Part shown: positions 34,501 to 42,378 of the stretch, in pieces
Layout of the letters: each line of letters starts with the position of its first letter
How positions within the stretch are numbered: position 1 is the stretch's first letter
Program-made: the position numbers and the translations under genes
From: Mesorhabditis belari
Lineage: Eukaryota > Nematoda > Chromadorea > Rhabditida > Rhabditidae
Assembly (NCBI GenBank): GCA_958450365.1
Contig: CAUEEP010000737.1
Span: 857,501-921,500 of the forward strand
Direction: 5' to 3'
DNA length: 64,000 bases
Notes under the pieces: model-generated
What the model was told of the DNA's origin: nothing
The model's input: only the letters and a program-made list of their open reading frames with translations
The model's database searches: none

Positions 34501-37500
34501 ACGTTGACAGTACATCACGAGTGGAGGCGGGCGGTTGGAAAAAGCTGAATACACTTGCGCACTATCAAGTTCAAAATAATGCCGTCGTCGCGCTGTTGAC
34601 TCGGCAAAGCAGTCTCTACAATTTGGTGAGTGGAAAATAGAAATTAAATCTTATTCTAGAAATTCTAGAAATTTATTTAGATTAGAATTTAGATTTAAAT
34701 TCAAAGATCCTCTAGCTCAAGACTGAACATCTTTAACTACACTTTTAACTCGACAATTCTGTAGAGTTGACAATATGGTGCCAACTCTACAGAATTGTAC
34801 TAATAAACTCTAGTACTTGTAGCTTTTTATCGTAATCCATCTTCTACTCTGCACTATTTTGATAAGCAAATTGCTGACAATACTGTAGTAAAGCCAGTAT
34901 CGGTTATCGGATGTTTGATACTTTTCTCACTAGCAATCTAACTTTGAGCTCAAATATCTTTGTGTTAAGCTGCTCAATTCCAATATTCTTAATATAATTA
35001 GATGTGCCAAGTCTTGCTCTATCGATTAGTACAAAACTATTGCAATTGAACAACCCAACACCAAGAAATTTGAGCTCAAAGTTGAAGTGCCAATGGAAAA
35101 GGAGCCGGGGCGCCATTTGATCCGCGCCCCTTTTGCCATTGGCACTTCAACTTTGAGCTCAAATTTCTTGGTGTTGAGTTGTTCAATTGCAATAACTTTT
35201 GTACCAATCGATAGAGAAAGACTTGGCGCATCTAATTATATTAAGAATATTGGAATTGAACAGCTTAACACAAAGATATTTGAGCTCAAAGTTGAAGTGC
35301 CAATGGAAAAGGGGTATCAAATATCAAATCAAATCAAATCAAATCAAATATCAAATCAAATATCAAATCAAATCCCATCTCTTTAATCAAAATTCTAATT
35401 TTAGTCTTTACTATCCGAGAGAAGCGAGAAATCAACAATGTCGTTGAAGAATTCCCCAACTTTGTCAAGACCTTTTGGTACTTCATCATCATCATATTCG
35501 AGAGATCACGATGGTCACCATAAATTGTATCATTTGGTGAAACCATCCGAGCATGGACCTGGCGAGAATCCGGAGAAGATGGTCACCGAGATTTATTTGA
35601 CTAGGTGAGAAAAATTGTACACAAAACAATAAAAGAAAATTTACTTTGTACTCAAAGATGAAAACAGATCCTTCCTAAAGAAATAGAAATTGTTTTCTTG
35701 TTGTTAGGTCGACCGATAGTCTATAACATGATAGTCTATATCATTCGAAAGCCACAAATCTCTTCTCCAAGATAGGCTAATAAGTACACAGTTGATAGAC
35801 AACGAATAGCGCCAAAAGCTAAGCCGATTTCAGATTGCTGATGATGAAGGGAACACTTCAAAAGTTCATCAACGATCTCCTCGAGGCGATTTTCTCGACA
35901 GGTGGCCGAACGGGTGGATTGCCGACTTGTATCAAGTACATGTTCGACTTTATGGATGATCAGGTATGAGGAAAATCTTGGGAATCTAAAAATATATCTT
36001 TACCCTTTAAGGCTCAAGAGAATGGGATCACTGATCCGGAGGTTGTGCACGCGTGGAAGAGCAATGCATTACCGTTGAGATTTTGGGTGAATCTAATCAA
36101 GAACCCGCACTTCCTCTTCGATATCCCGAAACCTACAAAGGTAAATGGTTGATGCTTGTTCAGGACGCTTGTTCCGTTTCAAAGCACTAGTATCTAGTCT
36201 ATCTTGAAGCTGAATGATGTAAACTACTTGAATTAGGTTTAGATGGCTTTAGATGCATTATATCTTTAGTACAGTACTTAAATCGAAATGCTTTTTTAGG
36301 TGGAGGGTTGTCTCTCCGTGGTCGGTAAATAGAAAATCAATAGAATATAACTAAAGTTAATCTACAGTACTTAAGTTAATTAGTTAAACTACAGTACTAA
36401 CTAAAGTCAATCTACAGATACCGATACTGTATGGACATTAGTAGTTCTGTATTCTGAACTTCTGCTTAGGGCTAGCACTAGGACTTAGCCTATTGGTATA
36501 GTACCATATCAGTGCAGTAAAGTGCGCATAGTACTTGTGTGTAGTGCAAACGTACATTTCTAGTAATTGCAAACAAAACAAGTACCAATACTGGAACTAA
36601 TGCAGTACTGAATAAGGCTTACTGCTGATAGCACTAATAGTTAGTCTACTAATACAGTATGTATCAGTACAATGATATATATAGTACTGGTCCGTGCTGT
36701 AGTACTGGTCCGTGCTGTAGTACTGGTCCGTGCTGTAGTACTGGTCCGTGCTGTAGTACTGGTCCGTGCTGTAGTACTGGTCCGTGCTGTAGTACTGGTC
36801 CGTGCTGTAGTACTGGTCCGTGCTGTAGTACTGGTCCGTGCTGTAGTACTGGTCCGTGCTGTAGTACTGGTCCGTGCTGTAGTACTGGTCCGTGCTGTAG
36901 TACTGGTCCGTACTGTAGTACTGGTCCGTACTGTAGTACTGGTCCGTACTGTAGTACTGGTCCGTGCTGTAGTACTGGTCCGTGCTGTAGTACTGGTCCG
37001 TACTGTGTGCATAGGACTGTACCGTCCTGGACGTCCTGTTTGAAACAGGACGTTCCGTTTCAAAGCACTAGTATCTAGTCTATCTTGAAGCTGAATGATG
37101 TAAACTACTTGAATTAGGTTTAGATAGCTTTAGATGCATTATACCTTTAGTACAGTACTTAAATCGAAATGCTTTTTTAGGTGGAGGGTTGTCTCTCCGT
37201 GGTCGCTCAAACTTTGATGGACGCTTGCTCTACTCAAGATCATCAGCTAACGAAAGACAGTCCATCAAGTAAACTCCTCTTCGCAAAAGACATGTACCAA
37301 TATCGAGAACAAGTCGATTCGTAAGTTGAAAGAGATTGTCTTTTTCATTTCAAAATTTCAAGCTATTACAACGAGATTCAACGGATGGATCCATTATCCG
37401 ATCAAGAGATGCAATCATTGTTGGCTGAAGAGAGTCGACAGCACAAGGGGAAATTCTATGTGTTCTCGGCGTTGAATGAGTTGTACAAGTACTTGGATCA

Positions 37501-38851
37501 GTACAGAGATGGGCTCTTGGAAGCGTTGGAGCATAACGAGCAAGCACAAGCAGCTCGCTTGCCGGCTAGATTACAGGTAGGGAAATTACGAACTTTTGTC
37601 TATAAAAGTAGTTTTTGACTAAAGAGTTTGATATCTTAAAAAAAGACATGGATAAGTTCTACAGAATACGATAAGCAAGCTTTAGACTACAGTACTTTGT
37701 GATCCTATAGACTACAGATCTACAGACTACAGTAATTCTGTGCTACAAGTTAGTAATCCCAGTGTTTTATAGCTATTTTTAGCTCAACACTGTCTTTTTC
37801 GCATTCTGTAGTTCTTTTTGGTCTAGGATCCGTAAATACACGATTCACGAACTGAACAAGTACTCAAAGAATTAGGCCATTTGATCGTTGATCTCACGAT
37901 AGTTTGTACTACCATATGTATTACCATACCATCAATATTACCTTATGGCTTTATCTATTGAAAGCGGTATACCAGATGGAATGCGATTATGCGCAAAGAA
38001 CACTAGTCAGCACAAAAAAACAAAAGAAGTACCCAAAGCCGGGATCGAACTGGCCAGGTCTCGCTCTAAAAATGAACGCCGAACCACTCGACCACGACTG
38101 CCTCAAACCACACGTGCAAGGAGGCCGCTAAGACCCAAATGACCAGATTTTTAGAGTCCTAACAAAACTTTAGACGCTTATAACTCCTGACAGATTGTCA
38201 TTTAGCAAAAACGGAATACATATTCGGAATCAGCATCAAATTTTCTATAGGCCATTTTTCTGTGGACCACCCTGTATATTCTAAATCAGCATCAAATTCT
38301 GCGTGGAATGGCATACCGTAAATACTGTAATAGTACCCCACCCCCATAATGACGGTGCGGAGTGTTACGTAGTCTAGCTTTGAACGAGTTTTTCTCGACA
38401 CTGGTTTATGCTACAATGCTCGTTTAGGTATCAAAAGATAGCCCTGAATTTCAGCTATTTTTTGATACCAAAGACGCATTTTTTGAAAGTACGGGCGCTT
38501 TGAAAAAAATGAAATACGAAAAAAGATTTGCGACGACGCGACTGTACGAGGGGGGTGGTGGGGTGCTATTACAGTATTTACGGTAAGTGCATAGTATTTG
38601 ACTCAACCAATTGACCTTCCCTTGTCAGATTGAGCTTTGATATTGTGTTTTATCACGGTTTACGATTGAATATCTTTGCTGAAAAGTTTTCTAGTTCTCA
38701 AATTCATTTAGCAAAAATCCAGTCAGCATTTAAAATTCTATAATTTTAGGATATGCTTGCCATGATGGAGTCTCAGCATGTGCCCGACTACGACGGTTCG
38801 ACTCTCGGTCATCAGTACAATTCAGCGAGTCGACTAATGGGTCGTCATTAG
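12541..38851 (+). CDS. plx-1: Plexin, semaphorin receptor (50 exons, about 1,960 aa)
   Basis: Single-pass receptor for semaphorins; the cytoplasmic GAP acts on Rap/Ras-family GTPases in axon guidance and epidermal morphogenesis (family knowledge). Translating 50 GT-AG exons in phase gives a signal peptide (hydrophobic 23-39, likely cleavage after Ala39), Sema (about 40-503), PSI modules near 511-560, 672-715 and 834-880, IPT repeats about 882-1260, a TM helix about 1277-1300, then a complete plexin cytoplasmic domain with the double Arg at 1470-1471. The start is the first ATG giving a signal peptide in frame with the Sema exons. Exon 42 needs one base fewer in a T6 run (34059-34064) for the frame to continue. 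Length is that expected of nematode PLX-1 and the layout is class-A-like; PLX-2 cannot be excluded. Exon coordinates are in the three block entries below. A likely poly(A) signal is at 39824. Confidence 0.93.
12980..13056 (+). repeat. tRNA-like relic in plexin intron 1
   Basis: TGGCTGAGTGG (A box) and GGTTCGAGTCC (B box) are at tRNA spacing, but neither the T-stem nor the acceptor stem closes. The opening resembles Ser/Leu tRNAs. Probably a tRNA-derived repeat, not a functional gene. Confidence 0.45.
13480..13620. repeat. CTTT microsatellite in plexin intron 2
   Basis: A nearly pure CTTT array with CTAT and CATT variants, T-rich on the coding strand of plexin. Confidence 0.9.
13829..13946. 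mobile_element. GTACTTTGTGCT-family element in plexin intron 2
   Basis: Left arm GTATTTTATGCTC is degenerate; right arm GAGCACAAAGTAC is exact. The inner motifs AACGCATTC and CAATGCGCCAGATAGG correspond to the inner inverted pair of the family. Confidence 0.6.
14056..14229. mobile_element. Pogo/Tigger-like MITE in plexin intron 2
   Basis: A 174-bp element with ends CAGTCGAACCTCTCTATAAC and its complement, between TA dinucleotides (14054-14055 and 14230-14231). CAGT-GAACCTC-TATAACG ends and a TA target are typical of pogo/Tigger-group Tc1/mariner elements. The interior repeats TATATAACGTAA several times. No transposase. Confidence 0.75.
14427..14915. repeat. 489-bp fold-back element in plexin intron 3
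   Basis: Two arms of about 200 bp are reverse complements: for example CGGGTATTTTGGAAAAATCC with its partner near 14860, and TATCATTGTATAGAGGACA with its partner near 14760. The spacer is about 100 bp. In the plexin pre-mRNA it would form a long hairpin. Confidence 0.85.
15512..15777. repeat. Inverted repeat in plexin intron 5
   Basis: AAGCTCCGCCTCCTTTTTTG continuing to GTTGGCAA (15512-15548) is mirrored by TTGCCAACGGGAAACCGACC continuing to GGAGCTT (15741-15777). The ends are about 37 bp with a few mismatches, separated by about 190 bp. Confidence 0.75.
15706..15723. repeat. Interstitial telomere-like (TAAGCC)3
   Basis: Three perfect copies of TAAGCC, the complement of TTAGGC (the usual nematode telomere repeat), lie between the arms of the inverted repeat in plexin intron 5. 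Confidence 0.6.
16046..16340 (-). mobile_element. LINE 3' fragment in plexin intron 6
   Basis: On the minus strand the frame contains [20 protein letters not shown] and ends at [11 protein letters not shown]. This is the typical last segment of non-LTR retrotransposon ORF2 (x-F-x-x-R-x-P-R-x-W-N-x-L-P). The adjoining 16046-16170 is its 3' end and is nearly identical to 31014-31200. 5'-truncated, as usual for LINE copies. Confidence 0.7.
17215..17415. repeat. 13-bp minisatellite (AATCAATGAACCC) in plexin intron 9
   Basis: Some 13 copies of CAATCAATGAAYYC-like units between plexin exons 9 and 10. Confidence 0.85.
17885..18075. repeat. 12-14-bp minisatellite (AATCTAAGCGCCTC) in plexin intron 11
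   Basis: Tandem ATCTAAGCGCCTC/TTG units grade into GATCTGAGCGTC units toward the 3' end. Confidence 0.85.
18690..19030. repeat. About 42-bp minisatellite in plexin intron 13
   Basis: Repeated units of TTGGATTAGATTGGTGTAGA followed by GCTTTGGACTAGATTCTAGA, with decayed copies at the left. Confidence 0.85.
19590..19705. repeat. 18-bp minisatellite (GAGAATTGAGCTCTACTA) in plexin intron 13
   Basis: Six tandem copies of GAGAATTGAGCTCTACTA with G/A and GCTC/GGTC variants. The rest of intron 13 (19031-19590, 19706-19890) holds nothing recognisable. Confidence 0.85.
20527..20650. mobile_element. GTACTTTGTGCT-family element in plexin intron 14
   Basis: GTGTACTTTTCTTAC with CCTTTCTAACGCATTTGAAT at left and CAGTACACGAGAAAGAGTGG with AAGTGCACTT at right show the family's inner and outer inverted motifs in degenerate form. 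Confidence 0.5.
20835..20970. repeat. GGAAAGAAGGGA minisatellite in plexin intron 14
   Basis: Tandem 12-bp units GGAAAGAAGGGA/ GGCA / GGAT. Open frames across it are artefacts. The rest of the 1.5-kb intron 14 (20971-21535) holds nothing recognisable. Confidence 0.85.
22370..22660. repeat. Homopolymer-rich block with G17 run in plexin intron 17
   Basis: About 290 bp made almost wholly of poly-T, poly-A and poly-G: T runs over 20 nt near 22430, A11 near 22510, and G17 at 22596-22612 followed by GGG, GGGGGG and GG. Cytosine is nearly absent. It could form a G-quadruplex, or be an assembly artefact. Confidence 0.7.
22752..23254. mobile_element. Mariner-type derivative (GGTTGATGCAAAAGTC ends) in plexin intron 17
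   Basis: Begins TAGGTTGATGCAAAAGTCTT and ends TTATGCATCAACCTA, inside an ATCTAATCTAATAG array that continues on both sides (22675-22750 and 23255-23345). The end resembles the TTAGGTTGGTGCAAAAG ends of cecropia/Hsmar1-group mariners. No transposase frame remains. Confidence 0.75.
24201..25060. mobile_element. Compound mariner derivative with transposase C-terminal fossil, plexin intron 21
   Basis: 24201-24728 is a unit with ends TTGGGTTGGTGAATTGAAAA and its complement, next to TA. 24900-25060 repeats the right end, so two right ends follow one left end. On the minus strand (24266-24454) the frame ends [18 protein letters not shown], the typical C-terminus of mariner transposases (LP-x-K/RW-x-x-V/C-x-x-x-G-x-Y). 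The catalytic core is gone. A 527-bp relative is at 60190-60716. Confidence 0.85.
26070..26285. repeat. 19-bp minisatellite (TCTAAACAGTACAAGTCGT) in plexin intron 24
   Basis: Eleven or so tandem copies of TCTAAACAGTACAAGTCGT with a shortened variant CTAAACAGTTCGTC that occurs twice. Confidence 0.9.
26818..27015. repeat. 15-bp minisatellite (GCTTCTAGCGTTCTA), 13 near-perfect copies, plexin intron 26
   Basis: Thirteen almost identical 15-bp units, the most homogeneous array in the window, implying recent expansion or conversion. Confidence 0.95.
27092..27163 (+). repeat. tRNA-Ile-like relic in plexin intron 26
   Basis: TTTGC-CTGATAA-GCGAA forms an anticodon arm whose loop would present GAT (Ile). 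GGTTCGAATCC is a B box. The acceptor stem does not close, so it is classed as a tRNA-derived repeat. Confidence 0.45.
27781..27850 (-). repeat. tRNA-derived SINE-like element in plexin intron 28
   Basis: On the minus strand GTCGTCGTAGCCAACTGG, then CTAGGAGCCTAGTGTCCTAG and GGGTTCGACTCC. It aligns along its whole length with the plus-strand element at 5976-6045, so the two belong to one family. Confidence 0.65.
28375..28565. repeat. About 14-bp minisatellite (GGTTACGGTAGAAG) in plexin intron 30
   Basis: Imperfect tandem copies of GGTTACGGTAGAAG with AAAAG and GGCTAC variants. Confidence 0.85.
29466..29790. repeat. 325-bp fold-back in plexin intron 33
   Basis: CAAACAAACGCTCATATCT at left pairs with AGATACGAGCGTTTATTTGA at right, and GAGAATGGGTAATCTTTTGA pairs with TCAAAAGATTACCCATTCTC. 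The arms of about 150 bp are nearly continuous, with a short loop near 29625. Confidence 0.85.
31200..31870 (-). mobile_element. Second LINE 3' fragment, interrupted by a MITE
   Basis: The minus-strand frame from about 31860 reads [20 protein letters not shown] and continues to [11 protein letters not shown], the ORF2 C-terminal signature, followed by a 3' tail. The tail is split by the MITE at 31267-31621. It differs from the 16046 LINE, so two LINE families are present. Confidence 0.7.
31267..31621. mobile_element. CCGTATTTACTCTATTAGTG-ended MITE
   Basis: CCGTATTTACTCTATTAGTG and its complement form the ends, flanked by TA on both sides. Both arms carry subterminal repeats of GACCCCACTATTAGAGAGG. 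Related by ends to 54056-54265. Confidence 0.8.
32203..32722. mobile_element. 520-bp mariner derivative, copy A, plexin intron 37
   Basis: Ends TTGGGTTGGGGAGAATGAGT and its near-perfect complement, between TA dinucleotides (32201-32202 and 32723-32724). Internally almost identical to 55525-56044, but positions in the two ends differ in a paired fashion between copies. The open frame in it runs through the TIR and is not taken as a gene. Confidence 0.85.
33303..33450. mobile_element. GTACTTTGTGCT-family element in plexin intron 40
   Basis: GTACTTTATGCTTAAACACA and CCTATCTGGTGCACTTGA at left, AAGTGTACCAGAAAGAGTGC and GTTTACACTTTC at right. Confidence 0.6.
33455..33612. repeat. 28-bp minisatellite in plexin intron 40
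   Basis: Five tandem copies of CTTGTACCGAACCTAGTACT followed by GTACTGTA, nearly identical. Confidence 0.9.
34059..34064 (+). other. plx-1: One-base frame break in plexin exon 42 (T6 run)
   Basis: Upstream the frame reads [20 protein letters not shown]; downstream [20 protein letters not shown] is in the next frame. Dropping one T from the six makes the exon continuous and phase-compatible with exon 43. The affected segment lies between the first GAP segment and the RBD. Unrepaired it would stop within about 25 codons. Confidence 0.85.
34913..35325. repeat. 413-bp fold-back in plexin intron 44
   Basis: Arms of about 190 bp are reverse complements around a centre near 35112. Subarms repeat TTTGAGCTCAAA. 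Antiparallel open frames on both strands mirror each other because of the palindrome and are not genes. Confidence 0.85.
35335..35375. repeat. ATCAA array in plexin intron 44
   Basis: Short AATCAAATATCAAATC tandem repeat just upstream of exon 45. Confidence 0.7.
36171..36324 (+). repeat. plx-1: Upstream copy of plexin exon 48 acceptor and exon head
   Basis: 36171-36324 matches 37052-37205 with a handful of substitutions. It includes the branch region, the CTTTTTTAG acceptor and the first 25 nt of exon 48 (36300-36324). There the copy ends and is followed directly by GTAAAT, a usable donor. The result is a 25-nt decoy exon inside intron 47. Confidence 0.85.
36683..37010. repeat. 18-bp minisatellite (GTACTGGTCCGTGCTGTA), plexin intron 47
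   Basis: About 18 near-perfect copies; a block of copies has GTAC in place of GTGC. All three frames on one strand, and one on the other, are open through it, giving spurious 120-140-residue frames (Thr/Ser-rich, Val/Leu-rich). Confidence 0.95.
38037..38103 (-). repeat. tRNA-Ser-like relic in plexin intron 49
   Basis: On the minus strand GGCAGTCGTGGTCGAGTGG matches the start of serine tRNAs, CGTTC-ATTTTTA-GAGCG forms a perfect anticodon arm, and AGTTCGATCCC is a B box. The long variable arm and a paired acceptor 3' strand are lacking. Likely a tRNA pseudogene or SINE head. Confidence 0.5.
38316..38583. mobile_element. CCGTAAATACTGTAATAG-ended MITE, copy 2 (plexin intron 49)
   Basis: Perfect ends CCGTAAATACTGTAATAG and CTATTACAGTATTTACGG between TA dinucleotides, with the GGTATCAAAAGATAGC / GCTATTTTTTGATACC internal palindrome. 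It is the best-preserved copy of the family. Confidence 0.9.
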
Positions 38852-40301
38852 AAAAGATCACTCATTTTTCCAAATCATTTGTCAATCTCTTTTCTCTTAC
38901 ATAACATTTCGGTGCTTTTGGCGATTCACAGCCAGTGAATGAATTTCATTTTTGCGTACGGCTCATTTCGTTTCTTCTAGTCGAACGGGTTTATTTTTGA
39001 GTGTACGATCAAAGAGGTAGCTATTGAGAATTTATTTGGTCTGGAGTTGTACTTTGTGTGTGTTCTAGTAAACGCGTGCTTTCTAGCACAACCTGTTATG
39101 GTTGGCGTGCCAGATAGTGCGGGTTTACTAGAGCACAAAGTGCTAGCCAAAGTTTGCTTTGACTCTAACTGTCTAGAAAACATTTACAATTACAATCTAA
39201 GCTTTTAGCATTAGCAATAAGTTACGGTAAATTAGCTTGATTCATTTTAGACTTTAATAGAATTTAGCTTTAGTACGATTGAGTATTTTGTGCTCTCTTT
39301 GATCGTAAAACAACCGATTTTTGTGTGTCTCCAACTGTGATTCCTAGACACAAATATTTTAAGATCAATCTACTTTTTCATCTTATTATTATTATTTTTT
39401 TTTTTTATTTCCAGGGTATCTCTTCTTGTTTCACTCATAATGATTCAAAAACAAAATTCCTTGAAAATTTCGAGATTCTCTTTTGTTGCCTCATTTCATA
39501 TCGCAAGCCTTTCCCAAAAAAAATATTGCCAATTGTTTGCTAAAAGATGGACTTGTTTATCGATAAAATAGACAAAAATTACGGTGGAATATCGATGCAA
39601 ATCTATTCTATTAAAAGTCTATTCTAAAAAACTGCTCAAATGTCTCTCAAAACCCCCCACACACTTGAACCAAATATTTTTCGATTATTATTTTGTTTTA
39701 GGATGGTGCTTTTGTGCTGATTTTTGAGCTTTAGACAACTCTGTTTACGTGAAAACATTGCAAAAATTACCCCAGAGTTGGCTACATTGATGAATATTGT
39801 TATTTGGAGACTTATCTGCCATAAATAAACGATCTAATTCTGTTTTGTGAAAGACAACAAAGCGACACCATATTAGTAGACATGGCAACGAGTTTTGCAT
39901 TTTAGCAAACAACTGTTTTTGCTTGTTTTCTAAAGTGTAGATCTGTTAGAAATTTACGCCTTAGAAAACAAAATGCAGAAATGCAGAACTTACAGAGAAA
40001 ACTCAGTTCAGAAGCGGTTAAACTATTTTTTTAGTTCATGAAAGTTATTCAATTAACGCAATTGATTATTTTACTTGATCGAATCGAAGGTGCTTGATTT
40101 TAGGTTCAGAGAAATGATGGACATAGAGAATTTTCAACAACCATCTTATTATTATTAAAAATGTCTTTCAATTTTGGTGCTTGTGTAATGTTTTTCTGAT
40201 TTTCGGGTTTTTTTTTTGCAATGGATATGTAGCCAGCATCTACTTATCCATTGCAATTTCTTTTAATCATTGTTCTTTCCCTTTAATTTTACTATAAGAC
40301 A
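38852..40301. other. Plexin 3' UTR and convergent intergenic region
   Basis: AT-rich and non-coding. AATAAA at 39824-39829 is a candidate plexin poly(A) signal. The region ends at the poly(A) signal of the convergent RING gene. It contains one GTACTTTGTGCT-family element. Confidence 0.5.
39049..39143. mobile_element. GTACTTTGTGCT-family element in plexin 3' flank
   Basis: GTACTTTGTGTGTGTTCTAG at left, GAGCACAAAGTGC at right, with inner AACGCGTGCTTTCTAGCACA and GCCAGATAGTGCGGGTTTAC. Confidence 0.65.
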
Positions 40302-40307
40302 TTTATT
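40302..40307 (-). terminator. Poly(A) signal of the RING gene
   Basis: AATAAA on the minus strand about 100 nt beyond the stop codon at 40404. Confidence 0.5.
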
Positions 40308-40403
40308 AGTACTAATAGAACCAAAATTAAAATACAAACATCTACATAAGAACACACAACCATTCACCATAAATTCTCAGACTTTTACACAAAAACGATC
40401 GAT

Positions 40404-42357
40404 TTAGCCGATTCCATCCATATAGTCGTCCGAGTCTTGTCCACGCGAGCCATTTTGTTTCCTGAATTAGTAAATTAAGGAGTGCCTTTTGATAGTGTTG
40501 TTACTTTTATAAAGGAAAATCTTACTTGGATTTGGGACGACGATCGGTGAGCACTCTTCTTTCTTCAACGATTCGCATTCCACCCGAGAGTCCAATCTTC
40601 TCATAGGGCGCTGCTGATCGTGGTGCAATAAGTTCCTGTCTAAAAAATTTGCATTAATAAACACGATTGTCACTAACGTGTGGAAGGTATGTGGAGTTTT
40701 TGAGAGGCCAAGCATTGCCGGTGTTGTTAAAAGCCGATTTACGGAGCATATTGGCGATGACACAGCTCCACTGCTAATCTAAATATAAAGTATTAAATAG
40801 GCAGCCGAATTGAAGTAAACCCACTTGAAAGGCGGCTGCAAGATGTCGACGTGTATTTGGGCCTTGTTCCTAAATACAAAATGTTTTGTCGAAGAAATGA
40901 AGCCCACTATAATTGGAGTGCTCGTCACCGTCTCAATAAATGACAATGAGAGGGAGTCGTTTGTTCCAAGGCCCGAATCTTGTTTTTCCTAATATAAATT
41001 AAATACCACAAAACAGTTTGATACCTGGCGCAGTTGACATGTAATCTGTTTGGGGTGAAGGCTGCTGGCGCATACGTTCCATTTGATTCTTCAGCTGTTC
41101 GTTCTCTTTGCGCAGTTTTTCCACGCGTTTCTGCAGCTCTGTTCGCTCTTTGACAAACTGCCTAAAGAAACTTTTATAACAAAATGTAAGTTTATTTTTT
41201 GTAGGTTACTATTTATCTCAGTAAAAACTTACGGCTCTTTCCCTGAATCGTGGCCTTTTGCCAAAAAAAGTAAATTTTTCGTGTTTTTTATTTTTTGCTT
41301 GTTTCACCGTTTTTTTTTCTTACAAAGGGAAGGCGCAGAGGCACTGTGGAATTTCGACTCTTGACTTGGACCATTCGATAGAGCTTGAAATGGGCTTCTC
41401 AAATATGCAATTAGTTTTTGCCCAAGGGCCTGCAAACGCGAGATATCGAGCTTGAAAGTTTTGGCATACCATTTTAGGGCTTTCACACATTCCCTTACCA
41501 ACTGCAACGGTGGCCTAGTGGATAGTGTGCCGAGTTGCAGGTTTTTGGCCCTGGTTCGAATCCAGACACGGTCAACTTTTTTTGCAAAATGTACAAAGTG
41601 TTTAAAACATGTTTAGTGATAAAAATCAAACATATAAACCACGACACAAGTCGTACTACCAAGGTTCGATCTCTGGCATTAAACCTCTTTTTCCTTTTTT
41701 GTGGAAATCAACTTTCAAGATGGGGACAGATGCCGACGCGTTCCAAAATTCACAAAAAAAAACCCAGTATTTTTGGTTCAATTTCAAGCAAAAAAACACG
41801 AAAATGACTCCCTTGAAAAAAAGACCACGATTTAGGGAAAGAGCCAAACTTACTGTTCTCTTCCTTTTTGCTTTTCGAGTTCACAGCGCACCGATTTTGC
41901 AAAAGTGACGGCTTTCTGGTCCTTGTAAGAGAAGTGTCGCACGAGACCATTCTTGTGACGCTGTTGGAACTCGATCACACGTTGCATCTCTGTCATACAT
42001 TCTTGTGCGACATCTTTCAAAGGTCGGAAGAGGTTCTAAAAGATGCATAACTTTCACAATAAGGCTAACAAACTCGAAATTTCGTTTGAATATTTCGGTT
42101 GATGTCCATATATTGAACCTGCGTCTTCTTACAGAGCAAACAAGTGGCGGCTTTTGCAAGTTCGGCGCCTAAATGAAAACATGAATAACATACGGACTTT
42201 AAAGCAAACCTTTTGCGCAGCAATTTCTACAGAAGATGTGTCCACAAGAGACGAAGTAGTAATGGTTGCCGCCTCCCGCATCCGGTACTGCGTAGCAAGC
42301 GTTGCAGTGAAGCCAACGATCAACCGCTGGTTTAGGGCTCCCATCTTCGCTATTCAT
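40404..42357 (-). CDS. RING-finger SUMO/ubiquitin ligase of the ZHP/Zip3/RNF212 family (309 aa)
   Basis: The family controls crossover designation along the synaptonemal complex in meiosis. Nine minus-strand exons: 42357-42210, 42168-42074, 42035-41854, 41161-41025, 40978-40929, 40869-40825, 40778-40678, 40639-40526, 40461-40404. All phases close. The RING spans about residues 18-62: CNAC, then CGHIFCRNCC, then CLLC, followed by VQYMDINRNIQTKF as in ZHP/Zip3 proteins. A coiled coil (ERTELQKRVEKLRKENEQL) fills about 145-185, then a Ser-rich segment and an acidic end DSDDYMDGIG. Length is within the family range. The acceptor of exon 5 is uncertain: a stronger AG at 40989 is out of phase unless the adjacent A5 run has one base too many. 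Which of the four nematode paralogues it is cannot be settled. Confidence 0.85.
41505..41575 (+). repeat. tRNA-like relic in RING-gene intron 3
   Basis: TGGCCTAGTGG (A box) and CTGGTTCGAATCCAG (a 4-bp T arm with B box). Acceptor pairing is partial. It lies opposite in strand to the host gene within its only long intron (41162-41853). Confidence 0.5.
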
Positions 42358-42376
42358 CGTCAGCCCTCTAGTGTAA

Positions 42377-42378
42377 CT
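42377..42378 (-). promoter_or_regulatory. Possible trans-splice acceptor of the RING gene
   Basis: TTTTCTATTTAG ends here on the minus strand, 19 nt upstream of the chosen ATG (42357). An open frame continues upstream, but the acceptor and the position of the RING favour the ATG after it. Confidence 0.4.

Larger units (their letters stand above)
29927..38851 (+). other. plx-1: Plexin exons 34-50: TM helix and RasGAP/RBD cytoplasmic domain
   Basis: Exons: 29927-30046, 30095-30164, 30284-30406, 30474-30590, 32817-32915, 32993-33090, 33226-33295, 33617-33717, 34000-34145, 34259-34375, 34500-34625, 35405-35604, 35834-35963, 36012-36140, 37181-37320, 37363-37576, 38750-38851. Exon 34 encodes the helix, ending [11 protein letters not shown]. 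Hallmarks: [41 protein letters not shown] (Arg-finger pair of the first GAP segment), [14 protein letters not shown] and [16 protein letters not shown] (RBD insert), [12 protein letters not shown], then [23 protein letters not shown] and [20 protein letters not shown] (second GAP segment). Exon 49 is the longest (214 nt). Intron 37 (2.2 kb) and introns 44, 47 and 49 hold mobile elements. Confidence 0.92.

Noticed and set aside
34904..35447. Overlapping frames on both strands in plexin intron 44
   Set aside because: They mirror each other because the DNA is a palindrome. No splice evidence.
36641..37078. Open frames of 120-140 residues on both strands
   Set aside because: They run through an 18-bp minisatellite whose length is a multiple of three, so frames stay open without selection. 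The peptides are pure repeats.
38037..38103. Functional tRNA gene
   Set aside because: The anticodon arm is perfect but the acceptor does not pair and the variable arm expected for its serine-like start is missing.
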